From NCBI RefSeq assembly GCF_932526225.1, contig NC_064038.1, forward strand, positions 6,537,822 through 6,601,821: DNA of 64,000 nt, given 5' to 3'. Position 1 is the first letter of the stretch. Each line of letters begins with the position of its first letter. The DNA comes from Nematostella vectensis. Lineage: Eukaryota > Cnidaria > Anthozoa > Actiniaria > Edwardsiidae. The position numbers and the translations under genes were made by a program. Below the pieces are notes generated by a model. It was not told the DNA's origin and did no database searches. It saw nothing but the letters and a program-made list of their open reading frames with translations. Shown here in pieces: positions 41,255-51,589 of the stretch.

Positions 41255-44200
41255 TTCTTTTGTCTGTTTGGTTTGTCCATCTAAAGAACAAATCAATTAT
41301 ATCAAAGCGGCAGTATCACCAGTTTACTCCGGGTCAATGAGGTAACAAAAAACGCGAAAAATAGCAATGTGTCCTTCGAAGGTTTTTCTCTTCACGTATG
41401 TAACTGATAATTTAGAGCGGAAGGCCTGTTAGATACTGCAGATTCTTATAGAATATTTGTCTATCGGTCACAATGAATTCTGTCGGCCCGAGGGAAGTAA
41501 GCTGTGTAAGCTGTGTAAGCTGTGTAAGCTGTAAGTAAGCTGAAGTAAGCTGTGTAAGCTGTGTAAGCTGTGCGCCGGTGTGGGCTGCTCTACCGGAATA
41601 CCTATCTGAGCACCTGGAGTCTATACAGAAAAGAGCTTTAAAAATCATTCTAAGGCACGAATATACGAGCTATAGTAGTGCCCTTGCCTCAACGTCTCTC
41701 CAATTTTTGTCTGAGAGAAGGGATGAAGCATGTCGGAAATTTATGGCAAGAGCTAAAACTGTTGAACCCTTAAAATCTGTGGTCAATAACATGACAACTG
41801 TCCAACATGGATATAATTTGAGATCAGGAAATGAGAAAATAATAGGACCGCAAGCTAAAACTTGTAGGTTTAGAGATTTTGTGACTGTGCGCTATTGTTA
41901 GTTTCTGTGTGACGACCTCTCACTTGTAATTCAGCCATGATAGCTGCAATGGTGTAGAAATAAACATATATTATTATTATAAGCTGGTGGCATTGCCGGT
42001 TTAAACAACAAGATCCACGCACGTGCAAGAATGACATCTGCCTCGTCTTGTGCCTCAGTATCATGAACACCGTGTCCATAAGCTCGATCTTCTTCGTCAG
42101 CCAGTACACGTGGAGCGCGTGTTGCGCGCGCGTGTCGAGCGTGAGGTCGAACAAGGAATGTGGCCATCCCTCCACTAGTGCGACACCAGCGTAGAATACA
42201 GAGTAGGCACTCAGGATTGCGCACAGAAGGTTATACGCTATCATGAGCTGTCAAAAAGAACAAAAAATATGGTTGTAGAGTAACCTGGTTACTATGGCAT
42301 TTAGGGGGGGATGGAGGGAGGGGGTTTGGACGCCTAAATAGAGATGGGGCTTAATTCATTCTGTTTTCACGCCTTTTGCGAAGAGGTGAAGTCCTATACG
42401 GATAAGAGGGGGGGGGGGGTAGAAGGGCGGTTGCTGCTTTAGGTCAATAGTTATTATTTTCAAGTATTAGAGACAAAGGGGACCTTGGAGCAGCACATGG
42501 AGTTGTATTGGCAGAGAAAGGGAGGCCAGCGAGTGCTATACAGAATGAGATTAAGAGTACATAATAAAAAGTATGTATGGAGTATTATAGTATCAGTTGT
42601 CTATTGTTCCCTTTCATGGAGAGGTATTGGCAGAGAAAGGGAGGCCAGCGAGTGCTATACAGAATGAGATTAAGAGTACATAATAAAAAGTATGTATGGA
42701 GTATTATAGTATCAGTTGTCTATTGTTCCCTTTCATGGAGTTGTATTGGCAGAGAAAGGGAGGCCAGCGAGTGCTATACAGAATGAGATTAAGAGTACAT
42801 AATAAAAAGTATGTATGGAGTATTATAGTATCAGATGTCTATTGTTCCCTTTCATGGAGTTGTATTGGCAGAGAAAGGGAGGCCAGCGAGTGCTATACAG
42901 AATGAGATTAAGAGTACATAATAAAAAGTATGTATGGAGTATTATAGTATCAGTTGTCTATTGTTCCCTTTCATGGAGTTGTATTGGCAGAGAAAGGGAG
43001 GCCAGCGAGTGCTATACAGAATGAGATTAAGAGTACATAATAAAAAGTATGTATGGAGTATTATAGTATCAGTTGTCTATTGTTCCCTTTCATGGAGTTG
43101 TATTGGCAGAGAAAGGGAGGCCAGCGAGTGCTATACAGAATGAAGATCAAGGGTACACAATAAAATATCTGTATGGAGTATTTTATATAGTAGTAGCTGT
43201 CTATTGTCCCCTTTTATATAGAAGCCCTGCGACTCATTTTACGAGCTTCTAGATACCCTTGAAGGAAAATTACCCATTTCAACATATTTGAGCAGAACAC
43301 CTTCCACCGCCCGCAAGCTGTCTGTTACTAACTTTAATTCAACACCTTGGCAGACCAAGCGTTCTTCACAAACATACTTTGTTAGGAGGGGTGTAGAATA
43401 GGGGTGTAGAAGCTGTAGAATCAGATGTTCAGGTTGTATACCTACCTTGCGTAGACCACCTATTGGGGGAAAGGTACGAATCCATAATGGAGAGAGGAAG
43501 ACCACGCCCAGGTAGGCCACACCAAGAGGAAACGACTTCAGCAAAGTGACGTTGTACACTCCCTCCGTCCAGTACTCTGAAGGATAGAATAAAAGGATCA
43601 GTAAGCGATAATTTAAAAAAACCTTTGTCAGATGCCATTTTGTCATTTTAAGCAGAATGCTAAGTGTGGTAAAGCATTTATTTCCATCTGTTGCGATATT
43701 TCTAGTTGAAAAAGTTCATTATTATAATTATTATTTTAATTGTTATTTCAAGATTTCCTCGCATAATTTTTTCTGCCCCGAATGAGAGCCTGCTAGCAGG
43801 CTAAAAATAGACAGAAACCCTTGTCCCTAGATTATGCCTGCCTGGTCTTTTTTTAAACTTCAAATCTATTTCCGTTCCAGCTGGCAGCTTAACACCCATT
43901 TCAGATCCCTTACCTGAATTTTTACCTGGTCTACCTAGGGTGTGTGCGTCCATCCTTAAAATAAAATATAATAGAACACTTTACTTTTTTTGTCAGATAG
44001 TAAACTGCATGCCCGTACCCAGAGGTGGTTAGATTTTTATCAGAGAACTCCCTCCCCCCCCCCCCCCCCCGCCCCTCCGTAAAAATTAGGTCCCCATTTT
44101 CGGATTTCGCACACCCCCCTCCCCCCCAAGAAAAATCCTGGGTACGGGCCTAAACTGTCTACTTGAATAATCTATATCATTTCTCTATTTTACATGTCAT

Positions 44201-46267
44201 ATTTTTTAATAAGGTGTTTAGACTTCTGTCTATGCCCACATTTAGAATAATTTATTTTGGTTAAAAACGTAAATAAATTTATATAGAAAGCTTTAGTATA
44301 AGATTGGTGCTGGTTATCCTTTTTCAGCGCTTTTATGTTCAAATTCAGATGATGTTTTTAAAGCCTTTTCCAATATATCAAATTCTACCTTACCCCTTGC
44401 ACTGGATTTGTCAAAGTGTAAACGATAACGGAGCGCATCTATAACCTCCGTGACACTCGAGCTAAAAATAAGATCGTTGATTTCGATTTCGAAAGCATTT
44501 TATTTTCAGGGTTTTTCAGTTCATAGGATAAAATTTATTGTTCGCGAGTCTGTAATTATAATGAACCTACCGATGTTTATAAGGTAATCAAATTCAACGA
44601 CAGAATTTTACGCTTCGAGTACAGTAAATGTGCAGACTGGAGTTGGAGATAGCAAAACATTTCGCAGGATTGATGGCTAGCTTTAGGACCAAATGCATTT
44701 GAGAATATCCGCAAAATTACGCTTGAATATTCCATTGAAATATTAATTAGAATTTTGCATAAAATTCAATGGTCAATGTACAAGAACATAGGAGAAAATC
44801 TGTCTAGGAGCTCAAAGATATCGATGAATCTTTCAGATTATTTAGAAATAACTTACGTAGAGATCCCAAGGATCTAAGGCGAATTACCCGGCCATGAAAG
44901 TCCATTTTTTCGAACTATACAGCAGTCCTGAAGCAGAAATAGACTAAACCATTGAGCAACCAAGCACCAAAGTACAGATGTGCAGTCAAATGTCACAAAG
45001 TGGTTCGATGGCCTGTGCCATGGTCAATGATGACGATTTGCATAAGGTTGTTATGGTAATTCAATTGTTCTCCCTTGTTCCAGGGGAAACCGAAGGTGGG
45101 GACGGTTGGTACAGCAATGTTTATTTACTCCTATAAGTAGCTTTCGCTAATACTAGGAGACCGATTCCTCGGTAAGTAAGCACTGTCACTGGGGGTGGTC
45201 ACTGCCAGAGGGTTTATTGCGTCCCCAGTGGTTCTTTTACGTCCCTTCGGTTCAGGTTAATGTAGTGCAGCTTGAAGAGACGGGACCTCCGGTTTAGTGT
45301 CCTTATCCGAGAAGACTGGAAACACGGGAGAATAACTTCAACTCACTTGTGACAAATTCGATTCAAGGCAGGAACCCGGAAAAAATCCCCAGTTTGAGCC
45401 AGGATTCGAACCTGGGCCACAGCGGTGAGAGGCCGACGCGCTAACACACTAGGCCACCCGTGCTTCCTTCCTGGGAATGTTTAGGTACACCGACATGCTA
45501 AAGGAAATCACCGATAAAAATCCCAATATATATAAAAAAAAAAACAGACTCAAGTGAGTTATTTATGACTATTTGCATTTTGTCAAATTAAAATGACGAA
45601 CTATGTTTGTGTATACCCTAGAGATATGTAATCTTATACTAGGGAAAGGCAGACGGAGCAGGAGACAGGTAGCTACGCGTCTAAAATAGATTATTATGAC
45701 TCGTATTTGGGCCAATGAGGCAGGTTTTAGTAGATTTATTAAGGCACAGCCTATTAGCGAAGCTTGGTGCATTTGATCTTTCCATACCTGGACAGCGCGA
45801 GCCACCGACCACAGGGATCATATGTCACCACAGAAACTGGGATTTGATACAACCAAATTGTAAGGCGGGGTATTCCGAAGTTGAGCTTGTTTTTTTTTTT
45901 TTTTTTTTTTTTTTTATGATAATGAAGTAAACTAAAAATAAAGCTCACATGATAACTAAATTTGCATGATTATAAAGTTTCCGGTTAAGCGGGCATGATT
46001 ATAAACATTCCTAACGTGCATTTGTATTTAATAATCTACATGCCGAAAAATATAGTAAAAAAGAGAAATAAATAAATAAAACAACGGTCATTGTGAAACC
46101 GAATATAGATGAAAACATTCAAATTTCGGGGTTGTGAAGTTTAAAGTTGTTTTATGCCCATAACTTGCAGGTTAGAATAGCTTTCTTGAGCTGAACTGAT
46201 ATCTGCGACACTTACCTAAGAAGCCCATAGCTTTCACACGCGCAACTCTGGCTTGAAAATCCATCAT
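40622..46267 (-). CDS. ELO-family very-long-chain fatty acid elongase (4 coding exons)
   Basis: ER-membrane 3-ketoacyl-CoA synthase that adds two carbons from malonyl-CoA to long-chain acyl-CoA. Coding exons in order: 46267-46216 (MMDFQARVARVKAMGFL), 43576-43446, 42247-42023, 40975-40622; 762 nt, 253 residues, phases consistent. The catalytic histidine box HVYHH is made across the last junction: exon 42247-42023 ends FLH and exon 40975 begins VYHH. Other family marks are KKIELMDTVFMILR, NSVIHVLLYYYYALTA and LQLVQFYIGLVHQ. The C-terminus is KKME, a KKxx ER-retrieval signal. A CTAG acceptor at 46285 suggests a further 5' UTR exon. An AATAAA on this strand lies near 40590. Introns carry a LINE fragment, a 119-bp minisatellite, a hAT-like MITE and a SINE. 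The ELOVL subfamily was not assigned. Confidence 0.93.
41199..41251. repeat. Poly(C) plus (CT)n microsatellite
   Basis: About 21 C residues followed by about 16 CT dinucleotides in the last elongase intron. The surrounding CTGTCTGTC-rich sequence (41030-41200) is simple-sequence DNA, and frames over it are spurious. Confidence 0.9.
41578..41975 (+). mobile_element. 3' end of a non-LTR retrotransposon (LINE, CR1/L2-like)
   Basis: The plus-strand frame 41578-41901 reads VWAALPEYL...LESIQKRALKII... then LSERRDEACRKFM and YNLRSGNEK, the stretch found after the reverse transcriptase in CR1/L2-type ORF2 proteins. It ends at a stop and is followed by a short 3' UTR with a (TATTAT)n tail at 41968. 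Only the 3' end is present, as expected from 5' truncation. AAGCTG sits on both sides, and the left side is expanded into a 10-bp AAGCTGTGT repeat. It lies in the elongase's last intron, antisense to the gene. Confidence 0.8.
42490..43200. repeat. 119-bp tandem repeat, about 6 copies
   Basis: Near-identical units spaced 119 bp (for example ATGGAGTATTATAGTATCAG at 42577, 42696, 42815 and 42934) between elongase exons 2 and 3. Copies differ at only one or two bases, indicating recent amplification; the last is diverged. Repeated 69-codon frames on the plus strand are by-products. Confidence 0.95.
44008..44150. mobile_element. hAT-like MITE, about 143 bp
   Basis: Ends CATGCCCGTACCCAG and CTGGGTACGGGCC form 12-bp inverted repeats. 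TAAACTG flanks both sides (44001-44007 and 44151-44157), close to the 8-bp duplication of hAT elements. A poly(C) run lies at 44056. It is in the first long elongase intron. Confidence 0.7.
45165..45465 (-). mobile_element. tRNA-derived SINE
   Basis: On the minus strand the head reads GCACGGGTGGCCTAGTGTGT (A-box region), then GGTTCGAATCC (perfect B box), ending near 45390. A tRNA-unrelated body of about 220 bp follows, containing AAACCGGAGGTCCCGTCTCT, a type of central motif found in many animal SINEs. The head lacks a proper acceptor stem. Exact ends and target duplication were not fixed. It sits in an elongase intron. Confidence 0.75.
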
Positions 46268-46696
46268 CGATATTTGAAGGAGCCCTAGAAAAAACAGTTA
46301 TCATATAATAGCATAGCTGTCAAACATACATACAGATGTCTCTCAAACTAACCAAACACAGTTTGCATGTATTATAAGTTGGCATGGCAACGTATTGTGT
46401 TATGTTGAAAGAACGGCAGTCCCAGGTGTAATATGGAAATATTTATTACGTCAGAAAATGAAATGTTTTAACCTAGTTTACCACCTTTTGTCACTGATTT
46501 TTCACACACACAATCCTTTATTGATTTTTATCTAGCCTTCTTTTTTTGACAATTCGACACTAAAAAACGATGAAACAGGTTTTTATCTCTTATTTTCATG
46601 GATTCATTCCGGTTTATTTTAATCCTCGGAAGATTGCAGAGGGTAGGTGGTTTTGGTTGGATTTACCAAGGTTTGAATTACTGTATACAGTAACAC

Positions 46697-46702
46697 TTTA
46701 TT
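46697..46702 (-). terminator. Polyadenylation signal of the EFCAB2-like gene
   Basis: Minus-strand AATAAA 83 bp below the stop codon at 46785, well placed to end the transcript. Confidence 0.6.
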
Positions 46703-46784
46703 TTATGCATATTTATTTACAATATTCCTACAAGTACAATATATACAGTTCAATGATAAAATTGTTAGCGATCTGCTAACGCCA

Positions 46785-49700
46785 TCACACATCCTCCACC
46801 ACCAACATGGCGACAAAGTCTTTGTAAAAAATAACTCCTTTCTCTGGGTCGACTGCTGCTGATAACATCTCCTCGACCTCCTCTTGGGTGAAAGCCTCTC
46901 CTGCAAGGTGACAAGAAAGGGACTTAAAAAGGTATTCCCCAGAAGGGGGAGGCTTTCCATAAAAGTAGATAAGGGGTGGGCCCTTTTCTTTAAGGGTATA
47001 AGATTCTACTTATTACTATCTCTTAGAAGGCATTCAAAGATTTTACCTATTCTGCTATCCCTTAGGGGGTCTCATGCTAATGGTGCCTCTTAACTTATAC
47101 AGTAAACCACAAGTCAACTAAAACTTCCAGCTTTATTGCGGTTGTGGGCAGCGCTGCACTGGGGGCATTTGCCCCCCCCGCCCCCAATATTTAAAAAAAT
47201 ATATAAGAAAATGACCAGTAGGGGCGTTTCTGTTGTTTCTGTGTTGAGCCCCCCCCCCCCCCCCCCAATATTTCGAGGCCTGCTACGGCCCTGGTGGGAT
47301 AATGGAAGTTCTACTGTATCTCTTGTTAAAAGTTGCTTTCTGCTTTGACCATGGCCAATGTGCTATAATAATAATAATAATAATAATAATAATTTAATAT
47401 AGCATTATAAAAATCTCAATGCTTTACAAACATCCTACTCTATTCTACTTATATTTCTAATGGTTAAAAACTAATCAATTGTTGTAGTGCTTACAAAATA
47501 AGTACGTCTTTAAAGACGATTTAAATTTGCTGAGACAGTCGGTGTTTCTAATGTGTAGGGGGAGGGAGTTCCATAATTTAGCTGCAAAGTTTGAAAAAGA
47601 TCTGTCCCCATAAGTTTTTGTTCGTGATTTAGGAATGACGAGAAGGTTCTTGTTAGCAGATCTAAGGGATCGAGATGGCGTATACGGTGTTAAGAGTTCA
47701 GTGATATATTCAGGAGCCTGGTTGTGGAGAGCTTTATGTGTGATTGTAAGAATTTTAAAGTCTATTCTAGAAGCAACAGGTAGCCAATGTTGCTTTCTGC
47801 TTTGACCATGGCCAATGTGCTATCTCTTAGAGGTAAGAATTTCTGTTGACCACAGCCAAATTGCTATCCCTTATGGTTAAAATGATAACCCACATATCAC
47901 CCAAAATCACAAGGCCTATAGAAGCATCGGTGACCTTCATACAATCTGTGGAACCTCAGGGAGATATTAAGACAACATGTAGGTTAACAAACATACTTTG
48001 ATCAAGCCTTATACAGTACTCACCTTCCTCTGTCATATACTTGGTTAACTCCTCTGTAGTCAGATATCCTTTTTTATCCTGGTCTAAAACCTCAAATGCT
48101 TTTGACAACTGATCTTCTGGGGCAGGCTTGTACCTGTAAACAAGCAGTATTAAAGATTATTCCACACCCTATGTAGTACATGGAATTCTGTGTCATGATC
48201 TCTTTTTTAAGAGTGGAATTTCTGTAATATTTGTAGTATAGAGCCGGTAAAGGTTAAGCCACACCCTGCAAGTAATCATTTGCTTTTTTTAAGTGGTGTT
48301 GGTAGTATACAGTAGAACTGATAAAGGCAAGTAGTCCCCACCCTGCATGTACAGTAATCCCTTGTTTTTTTTGTTTTGTTTTTTTTTTTTTAAAGACTAC
48401 GTTCTCTGTTGGGTGGGGGGAGGGAAATGTACAGGGGTCTCTGAATCTGCTGATCCACTAATTTTTTTAGAAAATTTGCCAATCTGAACAAAGTTCTGCT
48501 CCAATACAAATCTGTACTGTAGGATAGAAGTAAACGATCAATATTAAGAAAATCATATGATTTTTTTCAAGAATCTGCAAAATCTGACAAAAAAATTTCA
48601 ATAGATTTGTGATCTGTTCCGTTTTAAGAATCCAAGAATCTGCTCTATTTTTTTTTTAATCCATAATCCATGAGCCATTTTAGGCCAGATCCACCAATCA
48701 AAAAAACCTATCCACCTCCTGATAGTTTTAAGAGCCAGTAAAACTTCAAAAGTTACCTTCTCTCTAGCAGGATCTTGAGCATGACTGGCTCAAACTTCTC
48801 AAACCTAATGTACCCAGTTGGCTCCTCCTCCTCAGTCTGAAGGAGATTTATACATTGAACATTAGCTGCTACAAGTTCATTGAACATATCAAGATCTTGG
48901 AGCTAGACTACAGAATTCAGGGCCACATCCAAACCTATTTGCATTTCCATTGTATTTATTATGTCGTTCTATAGAAATCAAGGTGTAAAGTCCCATTAGC
49001 CCTGTATTCTGTAGTCACTCCAATCTTGGTTTAGGCCCCTCTGGGGAAACTTTTAATATGTGTATATTTGACAAATGAATGCAAATGATGATATTTCATA
49101 ACAAGTTGATTAATTATGGGTGCTCAGAGAGGAGAGCAAACCTTTTTAATCAGAATAACTGGTGAGTATGTTCTGAAATGTAAATTTCTGAAAAGTTTCG
49201 TGTTGCTCCATCACAAACTATATATCATCAGAAAGCTTTCATCAATGGTTTTCTCAGATAATTGCTTTGTTACAGAGTACTAGGATAATGTAGTTAGTTT
49301 CAGTCCCATAAAAAATATGAATAGTTATTTCAAAACCTGCAAATAAATGGGACTATAGTCAATTCTTTCCGTCATTATGCGTTTTAGGAATTAGGCACTA
49401 TGCTGTCTAGGGTAGCCCACTGTGATCACTTTCAAAGACCATTTCATGATTGGAGGGGTTTGACCTGGTGTCTACAAAACGAAGACCTAAAACCTAATAC
49501 CTAAAACCTGTGACCCCAAAAGCTACGACCCCCCAAAAATTTCAGTTATTATTTAGTCTACCTTGTTTCCCAAATGGCTATACAGCGCGAAAGTTTCATA
49601 TGGAATCGGTGATCCTAATGGGGTAATCCAGCGAATTTTGTGGTGCTTTTCACGGAGGAAGTATTCTCATGTGCACGCCAATCGTCGTTTATTTGTCCAA

Positions 49701-51158
49701 TTAAAAATTGTAGCTGCACACATTTTTTAGACACGCTCCTTTGCCCGATAAATTATCCCAAAAACTCTCCCGGTAACCTAACAGACCCGGCAATTACCGG
49801 TAATTTAGAAAAGTTTTCGAACTCCCTGGCGAGGAAGAGTGTTTATCAAAACAAAGCTTTTGTGTAGCGCGCCGATACGGGTTCCCGACAAGTAAATTAT
49901 AATTTCCAAAGTTTATGAATAGATTGGCTAAATAGTTATTGAAATCCTAGTTTTGTCGATGTCTGTAGACAACTTGCACCCCAACAATTGCTGTGGCATT
50001 GACATTTTTCGAAAGAAAGACAAAGAACAAGTAAATAAAGTCTCATTTTGTAGAAAAACTAATAATTTCGCAAAGCTGTTTATATTTTTAGGAGCACTGT
50101 GACAGCTAAATGTCAAATCATTTGACAGAGATGAAACCTGATTGGTTGGGAGGAAATCTGATAAAATGATGTAAGCCTTGATTGGCCCACTTTTTACCGG
50201 GCAGTGGAATGGTTTTCTCTGTGATGAAAACTTTCTACAACTCGACACAACTAGAACATGGAGCGATTTCCCGTAAGCTAGCGGGCAATTAAGATTTTGG
50301 AAGAAACACCCGAAAATGTTTACTGGGTGACATTCCGGTTTTTGAGTTTATCGGCGTTTTAAGAAACGACCACCTGGAAACACAAGTAGTTCCCTTTTTC
50401 CAAAAAAAAAAAAATTGAATAAACTTATTATCTCATAAGGATCACTGATTCCACATGAAACTTTCACGCTGTGTAGCCCTTTTGGGAAACAAGGTAGGCT
50501 AAATAATAACAGCAAAATTTTAGGGGTCGTTGCTTTTGCGGTCGTAGCTTTTGGGTTCACAGGTTTTAGGTCTTCGTTTTGTAGACACCCGGGTTTGACC
50601 TACATTATCTGATTATTTTGTTCTCATGTATTGTATATAAATATATAATGTTCTTTTAAAAATAAAGGAATGGTTGCTTAAGAAAGAATTACCAAAATCT
50701 TTAATGGATAATAGATATAAGTTAATGATCGCAGAGCAAGTTCTCTAGAAATGAAGCACTTAAGTTACTTATAAGTTAAAAAGTGAAATCACTCACATCT
50801 GCTAGTATATCGTGAAGCTCGCCTTCTGTTGGACAGCACAACAACGATCTGACAATCGTACCAACTTCTCTGTTGTTAAACAAAGCATAGATCAATAGTA
50901 GAACACTACAAACTATCTAACACAGAAAGATATTTTTATTACTACAAGAAGAAGCTGAGATGGCTGGCAGCATAAGACTTCGGACATTTCTCACCTTACA
51001 TCCACTGTTTTGTTTGATTCGTGGTCAAATATATCAAAAGCGTCGGAGATTTTCTTTTGTAGCTCAGCGGTGGTCGAATCAGTGCTTTCAGTGCTTGGTT
51101 TTTCCTGTGGTTCAGAGCTACTTGTCCCGCTCACGGCGCTAACCGTTTGGTCCGCCAT
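46785..51158 (-). CDS. efcab2: EFCAB2 / DRC8-like EF-hand protein of the ciliary dynein regulatory complex
   Basis: Calmodulin-like subunit of the nexin-dynein regulatory complex in motile cilia. Exons in order: 51158-50995, 50869-50797, 48836-48757, 48133-48024, 46900-46785; 543 nt, 180 residues, phases agree. A Ser/Thr-rich start is followed by AFDIFDHESNKTVDVRE (first EF-hand loop, near-canonical), then LLCCPTEGELHDILAD, EEEEPTGYIRFEKFEPVM, AFEVLDQDKKGYLTTEEL (another loop, with Lys at a coordinating position), KYMTEEGEAFTQEEVEEM and a stop. The order and spacing match human EFCAB2 as remembered. The ATG lies in CAAGATGGCGGAC, with an RFX-like X-box 18 bp upstream. The intron between exons 2 and 3 holds a Mutator-type MITE with another element inside. 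Confidence 0.93.
47138..47292. mobile_element. MITE of the GCCGTAGCAGG family, copy 1
   Basis: The right end CCTGCTACGGCCCTGG is clear; the left end is diverged (GCGCTGCACTGGGGGC). The interior shares AAGAAAATGACCAG...GGGGCGT with 60264, 61705 and 63033 and includes long C-runs. It lies in the last EFCAB2 intron. Confidence 0.6.
47332..47823 (-). mobile_element. Non-LTR retroelement insertion with 35-bp target duplication
   Basis: An exact 35-bp direct repeat beginning GTTGCTTTCTGCTTTGACCA flanks the insert (47332-47366 and 47789-47823). The insert (47367-47788) starts with (AAT)n on the plus strand, that is, an (ATT)n 3' tail for an element on the minus strand. A simple tail plus a long duplication is the signature of target-primed reverse transcription. 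The body is unclassified (words GGGAGTTCCATAATTTAGCT and ATCTAAGGGATCGAGATGGC). Confidence 0.85.
49456..50600. mobile_element. Mutator-type MITE with long terminal inverted repeats
   Basis: Body 49466-50590. About 150 bp at each end are inverted copies: left GTGTCTACAAAACGAAGACC...ACCTTGTTTCCCAAA, mirrored on the right by TTTGGGAAACAAGGT...GGTCTTCGTTTTGTAGACAC. GGGTTTGACC flanks both sides (49456-49465 and 50591-50600), a 10-bp duplication typical of Mutator-like elements (8-11 bp). It lies in EFCAB2 intron 2 and contains a second element. Confidence 0.88.
49735..50370. mobile_element. Second copy of the 35825-36916 TIR family, nested
   Basis: Shares with 35825-36916, in order, CCCGGTAA, AATTATAATTT, ATGTCAAATCATTTGACAGA, ATTGGCCCAC, ACCGGGCAGTG, CAACTCGACACAACT and GTTTTAAGAAACGACC. 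It sits wholly inside the Mutator-type MITE, so it inserted later or was carried by it. Confidence 0.75.
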
Positions 51159-51589
51159 CTTGTTTCACGATCGCTGTTGCTAAGGAACAGGTTTGGTCAT
51201 GCGCATTGGGAACAAATGAAAAGAATATAAACAATTAAATATAAACAAGCTAATATAATTTTAAAAACAAATTCTTTTATATCTATTCTTTTTTTTTCTT
51301 TTTCTTTATATGTGGGCTAAAACTTTCACAGACGCCATTTTTCTTCCATTTGCAAAGAAAGCCGAAATGATCTGATATTTTCTTATCTTTCGGATTTAAG
51401 TACCTTTATAAAGTTATTTACATAATCAATGTGTTTCCTTTTTAATTCTATTATTTTTGTCTGCAAAATAAATGCGAAATAAAAAAAAATGGAGCTTTGC
51501 TCTTGAGCCCGCGATTATGCGGTCTAAACAATACCAAGATGCGCAGTGGGCGTGCTCAGTGACCCCAGGGCGTTCGGTGTAAATACAAG
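51159..51589. promoter_or_regulatory. 431-bp bidirectional promoter of EFCAB2-like gene and DDA1
   Basis: The two start codons diverge (51158 minus, 51590 plus) with 431 bp between them. Both lie in an AAGATGGC context (CAAGATGGCG on each strand side). No TATA box was seen at the expected distances. Confidence 0.7.
51176..51188 (-). promoter_or_regulatory. Candidate RFX X-box upstream of EFCAB2-like gene
   Basis: GTTGCTAAGGAAC on the plus strand, GTTCCTTAGCAAC on the minus, is an imperfect palindrome resembling the RFX X-box (GTNRCC, 0-3 nt, RGYAAC), 18 bp upstream of the start codon. RFX factors are known to drive motile-cilium genes. About two positions deviate from consensus. Confidence 0.5.

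Noticed and set aside
41032-41291. Minus-strand Arg/Glu/Asp-rich frames
   Set aside because: Translations of the (CT)n microsatellite and CTGTCTGTC simple repeats.
45390-45463. Functional tRNA gene on the minus strand
   Set aside because: A and B boxes are present, but there is no matching acceptor stem and the sequence continues into a SINE body.
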